This document shows positions 9,122 through 17,474 of a DNA stretch of 64,000 bases, piece by piece; position 1 is the stretch's first letter, and the number at the start of each line of letters is the position of its first letter. A program made the position numbers and the translations under genes. The stretch is from Hyphomicrobiales bacterium (lineage in GTDB: Bacteria > Pseudomonadota > Alphaproteobacteria > Rhizobiales > Rhizobiaceae). Under the pieces are notes generated by a model. That model saw only the letters and a list, made by a program, of their open reading frames with translations, ran no database searches and was not told where the DNA came from. The DNA is taken from positions 124,001 through 188,000 of the forward strand of contig UCNE01000023.1 in the NCBI GenBank assembly GCA_900473685.1. Reading direction: 5' to 3'.

Positions 9122-9574
9122 ATGCTTTTGAGAATGGAAGCCAAACTCGCCGGCGTCTGCACGCCGGTTTTCACCAGTCATCCGGTTCGGTGGCTGGGGC
9201 TCGTGGCCTTGTGCTCGATCTTTATCCTGAGTGGCGTGACCAAGCTCATGGATTTCAACGCAGCCGTCGCCGAAATGGAACGATACGCGCTTTTACCGGC
9301 AAGACCGATCGCCGCCGTGGTCATCCTCTTCCAGCTGAGCGCTTCGGTCATGGTCATCAGCGGTTTCATGCGGTGGATCGGCGCTCTGTCTCTGGCGGTG
9401 TTTACAGTGGCTGCCACATTCATTGCGCTGCGCTTCTGGGAAATGCCGATGGGACAGGAGCGTTTCATGGCGATGAACTTCTTCTTTGAACATCTCGGGT
9501 TGGCCGGAGCCTTTCTTCTCGTCGCCTGGTACGATCTGCACAAATGGCGCCGGGGCGAGACGGACTGGAGCTGA
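9122..9574 (+). CDS. DoxX family membrane protein
   Basis: This 150-residue inner-membrane protein has the four-helix layout of the DoxX family: WLGLVALCSIFILSGVTKL, PIAAVVILFQLSASVMVISG, WIGALSLAVFTVAATFIAL and HLGLAGAFLLVAWYDL. The SGVTKLMDF turn after helix 1 and GFMRWIGA between helices 2 and 3 are typical. The ATG at 9122 follows AAGGGG. DoxX proteins are linked with thiol or quinone redox stress, but the specific role cannot be read here. It is followed by an alpha/beta hydrolase 109 bp downstream, a pairing that may reflect a shared detoxification role. Confidence 0.85.
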   Translation: MLLRMEAKLAGVCTPVFTSHPVRWLGLVALCSIFILSGVTKLMDFNAAVAEMERYALLPARPIAAVVILFQLSASVMVISGFMRWIGALSLAVFTVAATFIALRFWEMPMGQERFMAMNFFFEHLGLAGAFLLVAWYDLHKWRRGETDWS

Positions 9575-9683
9575 TCTGCAAATCCCTGCTCAATTGCCAA
9601 TTTAATGATGTTGCCGCCGGCGTAAACGGCAGGCATTCTGCCATCTTGCCTTTCACCCTGTCCTCTCAGAAGGAAACGAACGA

Positions 9684-10514
9684 ATGAGCAGCATCACCAC
9701 AAACGACGGAACGGAAATCTTCTACAAGGATTGGGGTCCCCGCGACGCGCAGCCGATCGTCTTCCATCACGGCTGGCCGCTCAGCGCCGACGACTGGGAC
9801 AACCAGATGCTCTATTTTCTGGCGCAAGGATTCCGCGTCATCGCCCATGACCGGCGCGGCCATGGGCGCTCGACGCAAACATCGGGCGGCCATGAAATGG
9901 ATACCTATGCCGCCGATGTCGCCGCTCTCACCGACGCGCTGGACCTCAAGAACGCTTTTCATGTCGGCCACTCCACCGGCGGCGGCGAGGTGGTTCACTA
10001 TGTGGCACGCGCCAAGCCGGGCAGGGTCGGCAAGGCCGTCATCGCCGGTGCCGTTCCGCCGGTCATGGTGAAATCCGACAAAAACCCCGGCGGATTGCCG
10101 ATCGACGTCTTCGACGGCCTGCGCAGCGCGCTGGTGGCAAATCGCGCCCAGTTCTTTATCGATGTGCCAACCGGCCCGTTCTACGGCTTCAACCGCCCGG
10201 GCGCCAAGATTTCGCAGGGGCTGATCGACAATTGGTGGCGGCAGGGCATGATGGGCGCCGCCAATGCCCATTACGAGTGCATCAAAGCCTTTTCCGAAAC
10301 CGATTTCACCGAGGACCTCAAGAAGATCGACGTTCCGGTGCTGGTCCTGCATGGAACCGACGACCAGATCGTTCCCTATGACGACTCCGCACCGCTTTCG
10401 GCAAAACTGCTGAAGAACGGAACGCTGAAGAGCTATGACGGACTACCCCACGGCATGCTCTCGACCCATCCGGAGATTCTCAATCCGGATATGCTGGCTT
10501 TTTTCAAGGGGTAA
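9684..10514 (+). CDS. Alpha/beta hydrolase (non-heme chloroperoxidase/arylesterase-like)
   Basis: This 276-residue protein has the complete catalytic triad of the cofactor-free haloperoxidase/arylesterase group. The nucleophile is Ser97 in GHSTGGGE, the acid is in HGTDDQIVP (Asp226 or Asp227), and the base is His256 in LPHGM. The oxyanion segment HHGWPLSADDWD and the GHGRS turn near residue 58 are also typical. No signal peptide is present, so it acts in the cytoplasm. Such enzymes hydrolyse aryl or alkyl esters and can make peracids; the physiological substrate is unknown. The start follows AGAAGGAAA at a suitable distance. It is probably monocistronic or linked to the DoxX gene. Confidence 0.9.
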   Translation: MSSITTNDGTEIFYKDWGPRDAQPIVFHHGWPLSADDWDNQMLYFLAQGFRVIAHDRRGHGRSTQTSGGHEMDTYAADVAALTDALDLKNAFHVGHSTGGGEVVHYVARAKPGRVGKAVIAGAVPPVMVKSDKNPGGLPIDVFDGLRSALVANRAQFFIDVPTGPFYGFNRPGAKISQGLIDNWWRQGMMGAANAHYECIKAFSETDFTEDLKKIDVPVLVLHGTDDQIVPYDDSAPLSAKLLKNGTLKSYDGLPHGMLSTHPEILNPDMLAFFKG

Positions 10515-10537
10515 GAGCACTGGCGGCATATCAGCAG

Positions 10538-10652
10538 CCCCTCATCCGCCCTGTTGGGCACCTTCTCCCCATTTTGACGGGGAGAAGGGACAAGCGGCAG
10601 CCTCCGTTATCCCCTCTCCCCGCTTGCGGGGGGAGAGGGTTAGGGTGAGGGG
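10538..10652. repeat. Palindromic intergenic repeat, two units
   Basis: Two palindromic units stand side by side. One runs from CCCCTCATCC through CACCTTCTCCCC...GGGGAGAAGG, the other from CCCCTCTCCCCGC to GGGGGGAGAGGGTTAGGGTGAGGGG. They match the style of dispersed intergenic mosaic repeats common in rhizobial genomes. A related copy is at 38374-38480. It lies between the hydrolase stop and the minus-strand terminator of the next gene. Confidence 0.8.
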
Positions 10653-10661
10653 CAAGCGGCC

Positions 10662-10690
10662 AAAAAAAATCCGGCTGCAGGGACAGCCGG
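10662..10690 (-). terminator. Rho-independent terminator of the small secreted protein gene
   Basis: On the minus strand the stem CCGGCTG-TCCCTG-CAGCCGG is followed by A and eight Ts. It begins 33 bp after the stop codon of the gene at 10723-10899. Confidence 0.9.
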
Positions 10691-10722
10691 GCTTTCGGGG
10701 AAGACGTCAGAAACAGTGGCAC

Positions 10723-10899
10723 CTATTCGCAGACCCGGACCTTCTTGATGATCAGGTTGCCGTCATAATCGTAGGCTCTGACCTTCTTGACGTGGCAATA
10801 GGGCCGGCAGTCGTCGTTGTAATAGCCGGCCTGCGACGGAGCGGCGAAAGAAGCGGCGGCAATGATGGCAACGGCGGCGGTCAGAACGAACTTGCGCAT
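10723..10899 (-). CDS. Small secreted cysteine-containing protein
   Basis: This 58-residue protein starts at an ATG with a strong AAGGAGAGA ribosome site and ends at a TAG followed by a good terminator, so it is a real transcription unit. The N-terminus is a clear Sec signal peptide (MRKFVLTAAVAIIAAASFAA, cleavage near PSQA). The mature part of about 35 residues is tyrosine- and lysine-rich with three cysteines (DDCRPYCHVKKVR and a final VCE). An odd number of cysteines leaves one free or allows dimer formation. I do not recognise a named family. Confidence 0.8.
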   Translation of the reverse strand: MRKFVLTAAVAIIAAASFAAPSQAGYYNDDCRPYCHVKKVRAYDYDGNLIIKKVRVCE

Positions 10900-11279
10900 G
10901 CGGGGTCTCTCCTTGAAGTCATTTGGATGAGCCTCCTCATCCCGTGATCGGACAATCCCACAGGCCGGATACCGGCGCTGTTCCGGATGGAACGGGACCC
11001 TTTATCGTCGCGGCCTGCCTGCAAACAGAAGCAAGTCCAGCGTGCGCCGCAGGATCACGGTCACGGAGCGGATGAGTTTGCGCATGGGTTGTTCCATCGG
11101 CTGGACCGGAGAGATGTCCGGCCGATGGAGAATCCCACAGGCGCACAAGCCCGCCCGTTCCGGCGGGAACTGACATTTCGCGCACAATTCTTTCCAAAAC
11201 TGCATTTTCCTTGAACGGAAGTTGCGTTAAGAACGCGCCAACACCTGACAAGCCCACCCTTCGATATGAGGAATGCCCC
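10900..11279. other. 380-bp intergenic region before leuB; hairpin and repeated motif
   Basis: No gene here is well supported. A minus-strand frame at 11002-11205 (67 codons), or its last 27 codons from an ATG at 11085 (starting [14 protein letters not shown]), could encode a small basic peptide, but neither start has a good ribosome site. A strong hairpin lies at 11094-11128 (CCATCGG...CCGGA...TCCGG-CCGATGG). The 12-mer AATCCCACAGGC occurs twice (near 10949 and 11130), each near TTCCGG, as if about 45 bp had been duplicated. The leuB promoter must lie in this region or upstream of it. Confidence 0.4.
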
Positions 11280-12392
11280 ATGACAGTGCGCAATCTTTTC
11301 CTTCTGCCCGGCGACGGCATCGGCCCGGAAGCCATGGCGGAAGTCCGCAAAATCATCGCCTACATGAACGCCGAAATGGCCGGCGGTTTCACGACGGACG
11401 AAGGTCTGGTCGGCGGATCGGCCTATGACGCACATGGCGCGGCGATTTCCGACGCCGACATGGCAAAGGCGATGGCGGCGGATGCCGTTCTGTTCGGTGC
11501 CGTCGGCGGCCCGAAATGGGATGACGTTCCCTACGAGGTGCGCCCGGAAGCAGGCCTTCTGCGCCTGCGCAAGGACATGCAGCTGTTTGCCAACCTGCGC
11601 CCGGCGATCTGCTATCCCGCACTTTCCGATGCCTCCTCGCTGAAGCCGGAACTGGTCGAAGGCCTCGATATCCTGATCGTGCGCGAACTGACCGGCGGCG
11701 TCTATTTCGGCGAGCCGAAGGAGATCATCGATCTCGGCAACGGCCAGAAGCGCGGCATCGACACGCAGGTTTATGACACCTACGAAATCGAGCGCATTGC
11801 CGGCGTCGCCTTCGAACTGGCCCGCACCCGCGGCAACCGCGTCTGCTCGATGGAAAAGCGCAATGTCATGAAGTCGGGCGTGTTGTGGAACCAGGTGGTG
11901 ACGGCAACGCACAAGGCAAAATATTCCGACGTCGCGCTTGATCACATGCTGGCCGATGCCGGCGGCATGCAGCTCGTTCGTGCGCCAAAGCAGTTCGATG
12001 TCATCGTCACCGACAACCTGTTCGGCGACATGCTGTCGGACGTTGCCGCCATGCTCACCGGTTCGCTCGGCATGCTGCCGTCCGCTTCGCTGGGCGCCCC
12101 CGATGCCACGACCGGCAAGCGCAAGGCGCTTTATGAGCCGGTCCACGGCTCGGCCCCGGACATTGCCGGCAAGGGCATTGCCAACCCGATCGCGATGATT
12201 GCCTCGTTTGCCATGTGCCTGCGCTACTCCTTCAACCTGGTGAAGGAAGCCGACAGCCTGGAAAAGGCGATCGCCAACGTTCTCGACAAGGGTGTGCGCA
12301 CCGGCGACATCATGGCCCATGGCGCGCGCCAGGTCGGCACCGTCGAAATGGGCGATGCGATCCTTGCGGAATTCAAGGCGCTTTCGGCTTAA
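11280..12392 (+). CDS. leuB: 3-isopropylmalate dehydrogenase LeuB
   Basis: LeuB oxidises and decarboxylates 3-isopropylmalate with NAD+ in leucine synthesis. The product has 370 residues, the normal length. Family marks are [14 protein letters not shown] at the N-terminus, the substrate arginines in [15 protein letters not shown], the catalytic lysine segment around KSGVLWNQV, the metal-binding aspartates in [15 protein letters not shown], and the NAD-binding [14 protein letters not shown]. The ATG at 11280 follows GAGGA at about eight bases; the frame runs to 11211 without a better start. A strong terminator follows the stop, so leuB is transcribed alone and apart from leuD. Confidence 0.97.
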   Translation: MTVRNLFLLPGDGIGPEAMAEVRKIIAYMNAEMAGGFTTDEGLVGGSAYDAHGAAISDADMAKAMAADAVLFGAVGGPKWDDVPYEVRPEAGLLRLRKDMQLFANLRPAICYPALSDASSLKPELVEGLDILIVRELTGGVYFGEPKEIIDLGNGQKRGIDTQVYDTYEIERIAGVAFELARTRGNRVCSMEKRNVMKSGVLWNQVVTATHKAKYSDVALDHMLADAGGMQLVRAPKQFDVIVTDNLFGDMLSDVAAMLTGSLGMLPSASLGAPDATTGKRKALYEPVHGSAPDIAGKGIANPIAMIASFAMCLRYSFNLVKEADSLEKAIANVLDKGVRTGDIMAHGARQVGTVEMGDAILAEFKALSA

Positions 12393-12417
12393 ATTCTGCC
12401 GGGTTAACAGTATTGTG

Positions 12418-12454
12418 CGGCATCCGGGTCATAGCCTGGATGCCGTTTTTGTTT
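12418..12454 (+). terminator. Rho-independent terminator of leuB
   Basis: The stem CGGCATCC...GGATGCCG (8 bp) with a 12-base loop is followed by TTTTTGTTT, 25 bp after the leuB stop codon. Confidence 0.88.
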
Positions 12455-12513
12455 GGGTGGGGTTGATTCCGCTCCGCAGATTCACAAGTTTGGCCGGATA
12501 GCCGTTTTAGTCC

Positions 12514-12647
12514 CCGTCATTCCTGTCCTCGGGCTCGACCCGAGGGATGTCACAGGAATCCAGCGACGCGGCGTCTGCCGCGTCAAGGAGTCTCCTGCGG
12601 CGCAGACGCGCCGCAACTGGATCCCCGCCACAAGGGCAGGATGACGG
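12514..12647. repeat. Dispersed repeat with terminal inverted repeats
   Basis: A 134-bp element is bounded by CCGTCATTCCTGTCC and the near-complement GGGCAGGATGACGG. The interior has further small palindromes (CTCGGGCTCGACCCGAG and GACGCGGCGTCTGCCGCGTC). This is the layout of non-coding dispersed repeats known in rhizobial intergenic regions. It lies between the leuB terminator and the PAP2 gene and has no gene of its own. Confidence 0.7.
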
Positions 12648-12683
12648 AGGAAAGAAGGGGCGCCATGCCAAGAAAGCACCTCC

Positions 12684-13379
12684 ATGAACCGACCACTCTC
12701 CTCGTCTCTCTGGCTGCTGCTGGCGGCGGCCCTGCTGGTTGTGGCGCTGCTTCCCTTTGACGGCCTGATCTCACAATCGGCGCAGGCGCTGCCGGGCGGG
12801 GTGGTTGCCTTCAACAAGCGGATCACCGATTTCGGTACGTTCGCCTGGATGATCTACGGCTCCGGTTCGATCGTCATCGTCGCCTATATCCTCCACCGGA
12901 TATCGCGCAGCGACGGGTTTTCTTCGAAGACGAAGACCGGCTGGCGGCTGGCGCTATATTTCCTTGTAACGATCGGTAGCGCCAGTATCGTCGTACATCT
13001 GGCAAAGCTGGTGATCGGCCGGGCGCGGCCCGAACTGTTTGCCGAATATGGCGCGCACAGCATCTCGTTCTTCTCCGGCCATGACTGGGTATTCCAGAGT
13101 TTTCCGTCCGGCCATTCGGCGGCTGTCGGCTCGTTTTTCGGCGCATTCTCGATGCTTGCCCCCCGGCTGCGCATCCCGTTTGCGCTTGGCGCTTTGGCAA
13201 TCGGCATCAGCCGCATCATCGTTGGCGCGCATTATCCGAGCGATGTGGCGGCCGGGCTTTTGGTGGGATTGTGGACAGCACTGATGACCGCCTTCTTCTT
13301 TGCCCGGCAGGACTGGCTGTTCCGTCTGGATGAGGCCGGCTGGCCCCGGCCGAAGAACAGTTTTCAGCCTTCGAAGTGA
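12684..13379 (+). CDS. PAP2 superfamily membrane phosphatase
   Basis: This 231-residue integral membrane protein carries the complete three-part acid phosphatase signature: KLVIGRARP (K-x6-RP), FPSGHSAA (PSGH) and SRIIVGAHYPSD (SR-x5-H-x3-D). The second and third motifs hold the catalytic histidines. Hydrophobic helices flank them (LWLLLAAALLVVALLPF; ALYFLVTIGSASIVVHLA; FALGALAIGIS; AAGLLVGLWTALMTAFFF), placing the active site at the periplasmic face. Substrates could be undecaprenyl pyrophosphate, phosphatidylglycerophosphate or lipid A phosphate; the sequence does not decide between them. It is convergent with the MHS transporter, sharing a bidirectional terminator. Confidence 0.88.
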   Translation: MNRPLSSSLWLLLAAALLVVALLPFDGLISQSAQALPGGVVAFNKRITDFGTFAWMIYGSGSIVIVAYILHRISRSDGFSSKTKTGWRLALYFLVTIGSASIVVHLAKLVIGRARPELFAEYGAHSISFFSGHDWVFQSFPSGHSAAVGSFFGAFSMLAPRLRIPFALGALAIGISRIIVGAHYPSDVAAGLLVGLWTALMTAFFFARQDWLFRLDEAGWPRPKNSFQPSK

Positions 13380-13394
13380 CGACCCAAGCTCAAT

Positions 13395-13430
13395 GAAAAA
13401 GCCCGACGCAAGGGGCTGCGCCGGGCTTTT
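13395..13430. terminator. Bidirectional terminator between PAP2 gene and MHS transporter
   Basis: AAAAAGCCCGACGCA...TGCGCCGGGCTTTT forms a GC-rich stem with A-run and T-run at opposite ends, so it can stop transcription from both convergent genes. Confidence 0.85.
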
Positions 13431-13452
13431 CCTTGTCGATATCCGGTCTGGA

Positions 13453-15339
13453 TCAATCCATGGCGTGGATATCGCGATCCTTGGTTTCAGGCAGGAACAG
13501 CATGCCGATCACCAGCGTGATGCCTGCGAATATGATCGGGTACCAGAGACCATAGTAGATATCGCCCTGGGCAGCGCTCATCGCGAAGGCCGTTGCCGGC
13601 AGCAGGCCACCGAACCAGCCGTTGCCGATATGGTAGGGAAGGGACATGCCGGTGTAGCGGATGCGGGTCGGGAAGAGTTCGACCAGCAGCGCTGCGATCG
13701 GGCCGTAGACCATCGTCACGTAGATGACCAGCACGGTGAGCACGGCGATGACCATCAGCCAGCTGACGCGGGCCGGATCAGCGACCATGGCGAACGCGCC
13801 GCCCTTGTCGATGGTGTAAACAGGCATTTCGGCAACGCCGGCAGCTTCTTCAGCCGTCAGCAGCTTGGCCGCAACCAGCTGTTCGCCGGTCATGGATGCC
13901 TTGTCGCCGCCGCGAACGGCTGCGGCATCGAGCGCCAGTTCAGGATTGGCGGCAACGAAGCCGTCCAGCTTGCTTTCCGGAACCTTGGCCGCACCGCGAA
14001 CCAACGGATAACCGCCATTGTGGAGCGCGATGTTGATCTGCTTTTCAAAGGCTGCACCCGATGCCTTGGCCTTGTCGCCAGCGGCAATCGCGTCAAAGCT
14101 GGTGACCGTTTCTTCGCCGATCTTGACCGTTGCAGGCGAACCGGCAGTGCCTGGAACGACATCATACGGAACCGAGTTGCGGGTCAGGAACGAGGTGGCG
14201 ATATCGCAGGATGTCGTGAACTTTGCCGTGCCAGTCGGATTGAACTGGAACTTGCAATCGCCAGGGGCAGCCGTGACCGTTGCGCGGACCGTTTCCTGTG
14301 CTTCGGCCAGAGCCGGGTTACCGGCCCAGGTCAAAGCCTTGAACAGCGGGAAGTAGGTCAGCATGGCGAGAAGCAGGCCAGCCATGATGATCGGCTTGCG
14401 GCCGATCTTGTCGGACAGCCAGCCGAAAAACACGAAGAAGCCCGTGCCGATCAACAGCGAGCAGGCGACCATGATGTTTGCTGCCTGGCCATCGACCTTC
14501 AGAATGTTCTGCAGGAAGAACAGCGCGTAGAACTGGCCGGAATACCAGACGACGGCCTGGCCGACGACGGCACCGAACAGCGCCAGAAGCGCGATCTTGG
14601 CATTTCTCCACTGGCCGAAAGCTTCCGTCAGCGGTGCCTTGGAGCCCTTGCCTTCTTCCTTCATCTTCTTGAAGGCCGGCGATTCATTCATCTTCATGCG
14701 AATCCAGACGGATACGCCGAGCAGGAGGCAGGAGAGCAGGAACGGAATGCGCCAGCCCCAGGCTGCGAAGGCTTCCTTGCCGAGCAGCATCTGCACGCCG
14801 ACGATCACCACCAGCGACAGGAACAGACCGAGCGTCGCCGTCGTCTGGATCCACGAGGTGAAGTAACCGCGTTTACCCTGAGGCGCGTGTTCGGCCACGT
14901 AGGTGGCAGCACCGCCATATTCGCCGCCGAGCGCCAGGCCCTGCAGCATGCGCAGCGCGATCAGAAGGATCGGGGCGGCAATGCCGATCTGCGCGGCACC
15001 GGGCAGGACACCGACCAGGAAGGTCGACAGGCCCATGATGACGATGGTGACGAGGAAGGTATATTTGCGCCCGACGAGATCGCCGAGACGGCCGAATACC
15101 AGCGCGCCGAACGGACGCACGAGGAAGCCCGCCGCAAAAGCCAAAAGGGCGAAGATGTTGCGGGTGGTTTCCGGATACTGGGAAAAGAAGGTCGCGCCGA
15201 TATAGACGGCCAGCGAACCGTAGAGATAGAAATCGTACCACTCGAAGATCGTACCGAGCGAAGAGGCGAAAATCACCTTCTTCTGCTCGCCCGTCATCGG
15301 TGCAGCCTTTGCACCGGACGCTGCTGCGACATCTGCCAT
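13453..15339 (-). CDS. MHS-family MFS transporter with large periplasmic insertion
   Basis: This is a proton symporter of the metabolite:H+ symporter group (ProP/KgtP/ShiA type), 628 residues against the usual 430-450. The N-terminal half is standard: SSLGTIFEWYDFYLYGSLA in helix 1, GRLGDLVGRKYTF in loop 2-3 and LALGGEYGGAATYVAEHAP in helix 4-5. After helix 9 (near residue 340) comes an inserted hydrophilic domain of about 170 residues, with two cysteines (GDCKFQF and TTSCDIA), before helix 10 at VSWLMVIAVLTVLVIYVTM. By MFS topology this loop is periplasmic. The ATG at 15339 follows GGAGGA. The substrate is probably a carboxylate or compatible solute but cannot be named. Confidence 0.85.
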   Translation of the reverse strand: MADVAAASGAKAAPMTGEQKKVIFASSLGTIFEWYDFYLYGSLAVYIGATFFSQYPETTRNIFALLAFAAGFLVRPFGALVFGRLGDLVGRKYTFLVTIVIMGLSTFLVGVLPGAAQIGIAAPILLIALRMLQGLALGGEYGGAATYVAEHAPQGKRGYFTSWIQTTATLGLFLSLVVIVGVQMLLGKEAFAAWGWRIPFLLSCLLLGVSVWIRMKMNESPAFKKMKEEGKGSKAPLTEAFGQWRNAKIALLALFGAVVGQAVVWYSGQFYALFFLQNILKVDGQAANIMVACSLLIGTGFFVFFGWLSDKIGRKPIIMAGLLLAMLTYFPLFKALTWAGNPALAEAQETVRATVTAAPGDCKFQFNPTGTAKFTTSCDIATSFLTRNSVPYDVVPGTAGSPATVKIGEETVTSFDAIAAGDKAKASGAAFEKQINIALHNGGYPLVRGAAKVPESKLDGFVAANPELALDAAAVRGGDKASMTGEQLVAAKLLTAEEAAGVAEMPVYTIDKGGAFAMVADPARVSWLMVIAVLTVLVIYVTMVYGPIAALLVELFPTRIRYTGMSLPYHIGNGWFGGLLPATAFAMSAAQGDIYYGLWYPIIFAGITLVIGMLFLPETKDRDIHAMD

Positions 15340-15499
15340 TTCGTTTGTCCTCCACTCAAAAACGGCTTTGTGCGCACCCTTGAATGCTTCGGAATCCTCC
15401 CTGATACCGAAGCGGAATACGCCATGAAACCAAAATGGCAGAAAACACCCTGGGGTGGCAGAGCGGCTTTGGGATTATGACTTTAGTCGAATGCGGCGA

Positions 15500-16780
15500 T
15501 CAGGCGCGGAGGGCTGCGGCCGGGGACTGGCGATAGGCGAGAAGCGCCGGCGCAAGCGCCAACATGGCGGAAAACAGCACGATGGCTGCCACGCTATTCA
15601 GATCGTTACGGATGAAACCGACCGGCAGGACGATGCCGCTTTCTCCTGAAAACATCGCCGACAGCAGCATTGCAGCACCGTAGCCGATGGCAAAGCCTGA
15701 GAGAATGCCAAGCGCGATCAGGATGAAAAGCTCCAGCCAGACGATCGCAAGAACAGCCGATTGCGGCGCACCAAAGGCTCTGAGCGCACCGATCTGCCGG
15801 CGCCGCTGGCCGATATGCATGACTGTGACCATCAGGACGGCGGCGGCAACGAGGATTTGCGCACCGATGGCAACGGCCGACAGAACACGTTTGGCATCCC
15901 CAAGCGTCGCGTAGAGATTGGTCAGCACCTCACCCGGGAAAACCGCAAGGGTACCGTTGCCGCGATAATCCTGCCGCAACTTGTAAGCGTCGGCGATGGT
16001 TTTCGGCTTGACGAGAATGGCGGGAAGACCGGGTGCTTCCGCTGTCCAGTTTTCATCAAGGGGAGCATCCGGGTCGATATGGCCATGCGCGTGACTGCCG
16101 GCGTGATCCTCATGCCCGGGCTCTTCTGCGTCGTGAACCTCGGCCGCTTCGGCAGCGTGATCGTGCTCATCCGCGTGTCCGCCCATTCCGTGCAGGCTCC
16201 AGACGGACTGGATCGGCACCAGGATCGCGCGGTCCCATGACGTATTGGTCGGCGCCATCCGGCCGGTGATGCGGTAGGCGAGTCCGGTATGGGTTTCACC
16301 GCCGAGCGCGGCAAGCCCATGCGTCGGCTTGACCTCATAACCGAGCGGCAGCGTCACGGCGGCGCCGATGACGGCTTCGCCTGCCTTGGAGAACACCCGG
16401 CCTTCCTTCAGCGCCGACAAATTGCTGGTGAGTGCCGTGGACGTGCCGACGATCGGATAGCCGGAGAAGGAATCGCCGAAGCCGACGGGCGCTGCCCAGG
16501 AAACGCGCGGGTCGGCCGCAAGCTTGCCGAGCACATCTCCTGACATCAGGGGCAGGGGCGAGGGCTGCAGGAAGACGGAGGAGAGTAGCAGCTGTGTTTC
16601 GCTGCCGGGCGCACCGACCACAAGATCGAACCGGTCGGCGGCGCGGGCACTGCCGAGCCGGAGCGCCCTTTCCTGCAGCGTGACGGCAACACCAAGGGCG
16701 GTGGAAAAGGCGATCAGAAGCACGACGACCAGCGAGCCCGCCCAGAGACGGCGCAGATCGGCAAGGATGAAACGGGTCAT
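15500..16780 (-). CDS. FtsX-like ABC permease with histidine-rich loop
   Basis: This 426-residue protein has the MacB/LolE/FtsX-type permease layout: an N-terminal membrane helix (SLVVVLLIAFSTALGVAV), a large periplasmic domain and three C-terminal helices (AIGAQILVAAAVLMVTVMH; LFILIALGILSGFAIGYG; SVAAIVLFSAMLALAPALL). At residues about 195-240 the periplasmic domain contains an acidic stretch with about ten histidines (HADEHDHAAE, HEDHAGSHAHGH), a typical metal-binding composition. The start overlaps the ATPase stop as ATGA. With the ATPase and the Tat-exported protein it forms a three-gene unit resembling zinc-responsive ABC clusters such as Vibrio zrg. Zinc handling is inferred, not shown. 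Confidence 0.8.
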   Translation of the reverse strand: MTRFILADLRRLWAGSLVVVLLIAFSTALGVAVTLQERALRLGSARAADRFDLVVGAPGSETQLLLSSVFLQPSPLPLMSGDVLGKLAADPRVSWAAPVGFGDSFSGYPIVGTSTALTSNLSALKEGRVFSKAGEAVIGAAVTLPLGYEVKPTHGLAALGGETHTGLAYRITGRMAPTNTSWDRAILVPIQSVWSLHGMGGHADEHDHAAEAAEVHDAEEPGHEDHAGSHAHGHIDPDAPLDENWTAEAPGLPAILVKPKTIADAYKLRQDYRGNGTLAVFPGEVLTNLYATLGDAKRVLSAVAIGAQILVAAAVLMVTVMHIGQRRRQIGALRAFGAPQSAVLAIVWLELFILIALGILSGFAIGYGAAMLLSAMFSGESGIVLPVGFIRNDLNSVAAIVLFSAMLALAPALLAYRQSPAAALRA

Positions 16781-17469
16781 GCCGCTTTCTCCCGATGGGC
16801 GCGGTCCGACGCGATCCGCCCGGCCGACAACGTGATGCGGCGATCAAGCTGGCCTGTCAGGCGCGGATCGTGCGAGACGACAATCAGCGTACTCTCGTTG
16901 CTGACGGAAAGATCGATCAACAGGCGGGCAACCGCGTCGCCACTTTCACTGTCCAAGCTGGCCGTCGGCTCATCGGCGATCAGAACGCCGGGTTTGCGGA
17001 GCAGCGCCCGGGCAATCGCCACGCGCTGCATTTCACCCCGGGACATGGTCTCGATTTTCTGATCGGCGCGGCAAAGGCCGACGGCATAAAGCAACATCAG
17101 CGCCCGGTCGGGATCGCCGGGTTTCATCGCACGCGAGAGCCGGGCGGGCAAGAGGATGTTATCGACCGCGCTCAGGCCCGGGAAGAGATGGAAGTCCTGC
17201 ATGATCAGGCCGATATGTGCCCCGCGCCAGCGATCGCGGCCTCGCTCGGACATTCCGGCAATATCGGCATCACCCCAGTGGATAGAACCGCCCGCCGCAC
17301 AGCGCTCAAGCCCGGTGAGGATATTCACCAGCGTGCTCTTGCCCGAGCCCGAAGCGCCGGTGACAGCGACGCGGCTACCCGCTGCAATGGCCAGAGAGGG
17401 GATATCAAGGACGGGGGAAAGGAGGCCAGGATAAGAAACGGAAATCCGGCTAAGTTCTAGCGATAACAT
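16777..17469 (-). CDS. ABC transporter ATP-binding protein (LolD/MacB type)
   Basis: This 230-residue ATPase powers the adjacent FtsX-like permease. It has Walker A GASGSGKST near residue 36, Q-loop MQDFHLF, a signature in a slightly degenerate form (MSRGEMQRVAIARAL), Walker B VLIADEPT, and H-loop VVSHD. The ATG at 17469 lies five bases after the stop of the preceding gene. A longer frame reaches back to 17544 but would overlap that gene and adds no recognisable sequence. It is cotranscribed with both neighbours by spacing. Confidence 0.88.
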   Translation of the reverse strand: MLSLELSRISVSYPGLLSPVLDIPSLAIAAGSRVAVTGASGSGKSTLVNILTGLERCAAGGSIHWGDADIAGMSERGRDRWRGAHIGLIMQDFHLFPGLSAVDNILLPARLSRAMKPGDPDRALMLLYAVGLCRADQKIETMSRGEMQRVAIARALLRKPGVLIADEPTASLDSESGDAVARLLIDLSVSNESTLIVVSHDPRLTGQLDRRITLSAGRIASDRAHREKAA

Positions 17470-17474
17470 CAGGA

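Noticed and set aside
13300-15480. Plus-strand open frame of 726 codons
   Set aside because: It is antisense to the MHS transporter, rich in Arg, Gly and His, and has no family features; a high-GC shadow.
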